From SIG307 sp964545045 (GTDB lineage Bacteria > Bacillota > Clostridia > Lachnospirales > Lachnospiraceae): 64,000 nucleotides of DNA. The DNA lies in assembly GCA_964545045.1 (NCBI GenBank), contig CAZJEN010000010.1:1-64000 (forward strand). The letters run 5' to 3'. The notes beneath the pieces were generated by a model. The model saw nothing but the letters and a program-made list of their open reading frames with translations, did no database searches and was not told where the DNA came from. Of the stretch, positions 61,075 to 64,000 are shown piece by piece. Every line of letters begins with the position of its first letter. The first letter of the stretch is position 1. Position numbers and translations under genes: made by a program.

Positions 61075-62271
61075 ATGTCTGTTCTCTTTTTCCTACAACT
61101 GAAAAGAGCTCTGCGGGCAGTTCCGAGGATTATTGCAGGTGCAATCATTCCTCTTTTCCTTGCGGGTATGGCTGTCTTTTTTGCCCAAAGAATGCATCTG
61201 AAAAATACCGATACCGTTCTCTCTCCGGTGGCTTTGGTCAACCATGATTCCGAAGCCTATTTGGACCTCATTCTTCCGATGATTACGGAATCGGAGGCAG
61301 CCGGCAACTTTTCCTTCGTGAAAATGAACGAAACCGAAGCTATGGATGCCCTGAAATCCGGAACCGTTTGCGCCGCACTGGTTTTCCCGCAAAATATGTT
61401 CGAAGGAATCTTAGATTCCACCAACATTCCGGCAAAGCTTTACCTTCCGGGTGGTGACTCATTTCCTTCTCTACTTATCGGAAAATTTGCCGAAGCGGGG
61501 GCTCTCACCTTAGGCTCCGCTCAGGCAGGCATTTACGCCAGTTCCGAGCTTTATTATGAATACAATCTCAAAGAACACCTCTCCGATATCTTTTACGATA
61601 TCAATACCGAAAACTTAAAGTATGCCCTTTCCAGAGAAGCAGCCTTTTCCGTAAAATCCGTCACCGCAACCGGTGAGCTTTCCTTTCTCGAATACTACGG
61701 CTGTACTTTATTTGTTTGCCTTTTGCTGTTCTTCGGCTCCGGTATGGGCAGCTTTCTCGGCACACCGGCCCCGAAAACCTTTTCCGAACAATTGCGCAGA
61801 AACGGAATGGGCGCTCTTTCCATGGAGCTGTCTTTATTCCTTCCGTTGTTCCTGTTTTATCTTGTTTTCACCTTCCTTCTGGGCGGAATTGCAACCAAAC
61901 TTCTGCTGGACTTTACTTTAAACGGAAGCACCGCCCTACTTTTACTTACTACGGCACTTTGCTTTTCCGTTTTTACACAGCTGATTTATTCCTTTGCAAA
62001 AAACGCAGGCCGGGGACTTTTGCTTTTAACGTTCCTCGGGCTGCTTATGATACTGGTTGCGGGAGGCTTCCTTCCGTACGCCTTTTTACCGAAGAACTTT
62101 TCACAGATTTCCGCAGTTCTGCCGCTTAGCGCTTGTCTGACAGCACTACGCAAAACGGTAGGCGGGACACCGGGACTTTGGGACATTCTGTTTCCGCTTT
62201 GTCATGCCGTACTGCTCTTCGGATTACTCGTTCTTCTTTCCTTGTTCCGTAGAAAGGAGGTACGTTCATGA
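61075..62271 (+). CDS. ABC-2 type permease, first
   Basis: This 398-residue membrane protein has one N-terminal helix (about 15-35), then a large extracellular domain to about residue 205, then five helices. Architecture and the closing LPLSACLTALRKTVGG loop are those of ABC-2 exporters of the YhgE/DrrB-like type. It overlaps the second permease by four bases (ATGA), which suggests a heterodimer. AAGGAGG precedes the ATG. Confidence 0.85.
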   Translation: MSVLFFLQLKRALRAVPRIIAGAIIPLFLAGMAVFFAQRMHLKNTDTVLSPVALVNHDSEAYLDLILPMITESEAAGNFSFVKMNETEAMDALKSGTVCAALVFPQNMFEGILDSTNIPAKLYLPGGDSFPSLLIGKFAEAGALTLGSAQAGIYASSELYYEYNLKEHLSDIFYDINTENLKYALSREAAFSVKSVTATGELSFLEYYGCTLFVCLLLFFGSGMGSFLGTPAPKTFSEQLRRNGMGALSMELSLFLPLFLFYLVFTFLLGGIATKLLLDFTLNGSTALLLLTTALCFSVFTQLIYSFAKNAGRGLLLLTFLGLLMILVAGGFLPYAFLPKNFSQISAVLPLSACLTALRKTVGGTPGLWDILFPLCHAVLLFGLLVLLSLFRRKEVRS

Positions 62272-63359
62272 AGTTAAGCATTTTTCTTAAACTGCAACAA
62301 AAGCGTATTTTAAAGAACATACCGTTTCTTTTGTTACTGCTTTTATTCCCTCTTTGTCTGTTTCTGCTTTCCCGCAGTTTTGATACTGCGAAGGATTCCC
62401 GCATCCCGGTAGGACTTTGTCTTTCTACGGAGGATAGCTTAGCCGAAACCGTCTGTGAAAAACTGATAAACGGAACCGATTCCCTGTTTACCTTTTCCAT
62501 GGTTTCTTCGGAAGATGACTTAATCAAACAGGTGCAAAGCAATCGGCTGGAATGCGGTTATTTCTTTCAAAAAGAACTTGGAGAAGAGCTGGATCACAGT
62601 CACCTAAAGAATCTGATTACGGTTTATGTTTCCGAAAACACCACCTGTACCGGGATTTTAAACGAACTGGTCTATGCCAATTTGTTTGAAGAATATTCCC
62701 TTTCCCTACTGCAGGAAAGTTTAACCAAGGCCGGTCATCTTCCGTTTACGGAACAAGAGGCAGAGGAATTTTCCCTTCCTCCGGTTACGGAAGAAGATGT
62801 AGAGGAACACTATCGCTCTCAATTAGCGAACAATTCTACCTTCCGGTTTGATATTCAATTTGTGTCCGGTACGGATACCTTTTCCACCGGTCAGGCAGGC
62901 ATTGCCTCCGCCACAACACCTCTGTTTCGCGGACTTGCCTCCCTCTTTTTACTCCTGTGCGGCTTTTTGGCTCTGCTCACCGCCTACCAGGACGAAAAGA
63001 ACGGCCTGTATGCAAAATTATACGGTACGAAACGAGTGCTCTACCCTCGGATTGCGCAGATTACCTACTTACTGCCGGCCGGAATCTCTTGTCTTCTCGG
63101 TCTGGCTCTCAGCGGTTCCGTAACCGACTGGGGCAAGGAGCTGGTTGCTCTGCTATGTTATCTGGCGATGCTTCTACTCTTTTACACAGTTTTAGGCACA
63201 GTCATCCGCAATCACACTATGCTCTGCGCAGCATTTCCCATGATACTGCTGTGTACCCTTGTTTTTACTCCGGTAATTGCGGATTTAACCGCATTTTTCC
63301 CTTGGTTAAAGACAATCCGGTACGTTCTGCCGACCTACTACTATTTGTTATTTTTCTAG
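62268..63359 (+). CDS. ABC-2 type permease, second
   Basis: This 363-residue protein has the same plan as its neighbour: one N-terminal helix (PFLLLLLLFPLCLFLL), an extracellular domain of about 190 residues, and a C-terminal five-helix bundle ending LKTIRYVLPTYYYLLFF. It starts within the stop of the first permease. Together with the ATPase and lipoprotein it forms an uncharacterised export machine. The substrate cannot be inferred from sequence. Confidence 0.85.
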   Translation: MKLSIFLKLQQKRILKNIPFLLLLLLFPLCLFLLSRSFDTAKDSRIPVGLCLSTEDSLAETVCEKLINGTDSLFTFSMVSSEDDLIKQVQSNRLECGYFFQKELGEELDHSHLKNLITVYVSENTTCTGILNELVYANLFEEYSLSLLQESLTKAGHLPFTEQEAEEFSLPPVTEEDVEEHYRSQLANNSTFRFDIQFVSGTDTFSTGQAGIASATTPLFRGLASLFLLLCGFLALLTAYQDEKNGLYAKLYGTKRVLYPRIAQITYLLPAGISCLLGLALSGSVTDWGKELVALLCYLAMLLLFYTVLGTVIRNHTMLCAAFPMILLCTLVFTPVIADLTAFFPWLKTIRYVLPTYYYLLFF

Positions 63360-63396
63360 CTACAACTAAAACTTTGCTTTTGGAGGTTTTCAAATT

Positions 63397-64000
63397 ATGG
63401 AACACAGAGTGAATTTAGAAGAGATTTCCGACGGAAAATTATATACCCAAAATGATATGGTGAAGCTGGGCTGTGACGGCTGTTCCGGCAACTCATCCTG
63501 CTGCCGTTTTGCGGAGGATACTATTACTTTGGACCCGTACGATATGTACCTTCTGAGTACCGGAGAAGGCCTGTCCTTTGAATTGCTTTACAGCCGGGAA
63601 CTTATCGCTCTTGCTCCGGTAAAGGGGCTTTTATTGCCGCACCTGAACTTTTCCAAAGAGACCGGCACCTGTCCGTTTTTAGAAAAAGACGGTCTCTGCC
63701 GCATTCACGGAAACCGTCCGGGGCTTTGCAGACTTTTCCCGCTGGCCCGCTACTTTGAAGAAGACAAGCTCTACTATATCCTGCAGATCCACGAGTGCCC
63801 GAATCCGGTTACGCCAAAGGTTAAAATAAAGAACTGGCTGGGTATTCCTAATTTGGAGCAATACGAAACATTTCTTACCGAATGGCACAGACTTGTGACC
63901 GAAACTCAGAAAAAAATCGCAGCCGCTTCGGACAATCAAACCATCAACACCGTAACGACTGTTTTCTTGAAATTGTTTTATTTGACACCTTATGGGAAGG
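63397..64000 (+). CDS. YkgJ-type cysteine-cluster protein (cut by window edge)
   Basis: The frame is open from ATG 63397 to the window end, giving 201 residues. The cysteine pattern GCDGCSGNSSCC, then GTCPFLEKDGLCRIHGNRPG and LCRLFPL, is that of the YkgJ/CxxCxxCC zinc- or iron-sulfur-binding family, related to FliB-type flagellin lysine N-methylases. The function is unsettled. TTTGGAGG lies 9 bases upstream. It is 37 bases after the second permease, so it may belong to that operon. Confidence 0.8.
   Translation, partial: MEHRVNLEEISDGKLYTQNDMVKLGCDGCSGNSSCCRFAEDTITLDPYDMYLLSTGEGLSFELLYSRELIALAPVKGLLLPHLNFSKETGTCPFLEKDGLCRIHGNRPGLCRLFPLARYFEEDKLYYILQIHECPNPVTPKVKIKNWLGIPNLEQYETFLTEWHRLVTETQKKIAAASDNQTINTVTTVFLKLFYLTPYGK

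Noticed and set aside
1..64000. CRISPR array
   Set aside because: No regularly spaced direct repeats of 25-40 bases were seen, and no cas-like proteins are encoded.

Overview
The window is chromosomal DNA from a spore-forming Clostridia species, most likely a member of the Lachnospiraceae. It carries the sporulation and germination genes spoIIP and gpr, and Gram-positive hprK with a Crh/HPr paralogue beside whiA. It also has a B12-dependent MetH without a reactivation domain, a PotC-PotD fusion, strong AGGAGG ribosome binding sites and consensus sigma-A promoters. No species is named, because nothing in the sequence decides it.

Positions 1 to about 13,490 look like the right-hand part of an integrated conjugative or mobilizable element. 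It is AT-richer than the rest. It holds a truncated RhuM-family gene, then a minus-strand run of small uncharacterised genes. These are a metallophosphoesterase, a possible RelE-like protein, a frameshifted zinc-ribbon gene, a DUF4253 protein, a GNAT acetyltransferase, a YbjN-like protein and an XRE regulator. Next comes a divergent switch pairing an XRE repressor with an unlisted 38-residue acidic peptide. The mobility backbone follows: relaxase, MobC, a hairpin-rich probable oriT, a ParR-like protein, a ParM-like actin, TnpV and ParB. The element ends against the 3' end of rlmD, a known type of ICE integration site. The integrase and the other end are outside the window.

From rlmD onward the content is core genome. 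15.1-22.3 kb: a heterodimeric ABC exporter faces a VanRS-type two-component system, and the shared intergenic region has an 11-bp-period direct repeat. 22.3-26.7 kb: the potA-potB-potCD polyamine operon, whose PotA carries a large domain insertion. 26.9-28.2 kb: tRNA-Gly(CCC), trpS and a 183-bp long inverted-repeat element. 28.3-33.5 kb: a minus-strand run of M16C peptidase, era, a YqzL-like gene, recO and a 78-aa protein. 33.6-36.8 kb: csp, two PilZ genes, an S66 peptidase and a SprA-type putative metalloprotease. 36.9-45.7 kb: a sugar-sensing and cell-wall cluster of hprK, glucokinase, murB, whiA, crh, dnaE and pfkA. 45.7-51.6 kb: birA, bioY, metF, metH and an EamA transporter, linking biotin, folate and methionine metabolism. 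51.7-57.5 kb: a FliK-like gene, a flavodiiron protein, spoIIP, gpr and rpsT. 57.6-64 kb: hisS and an uncharacterised ABC-2 exporter operon with its own lipoprotein, ending in a truncated cysteine-cluster protein.

The strongest leads for something undescribed are the long inverted-repeat element after trpS, the 38-aa peptide/XRE switch on the mobile element, the domain inserted in PotA, and the Crh protein with glutamate at position 15. All functional statements rest on motif recognition by eye; no database search was run.
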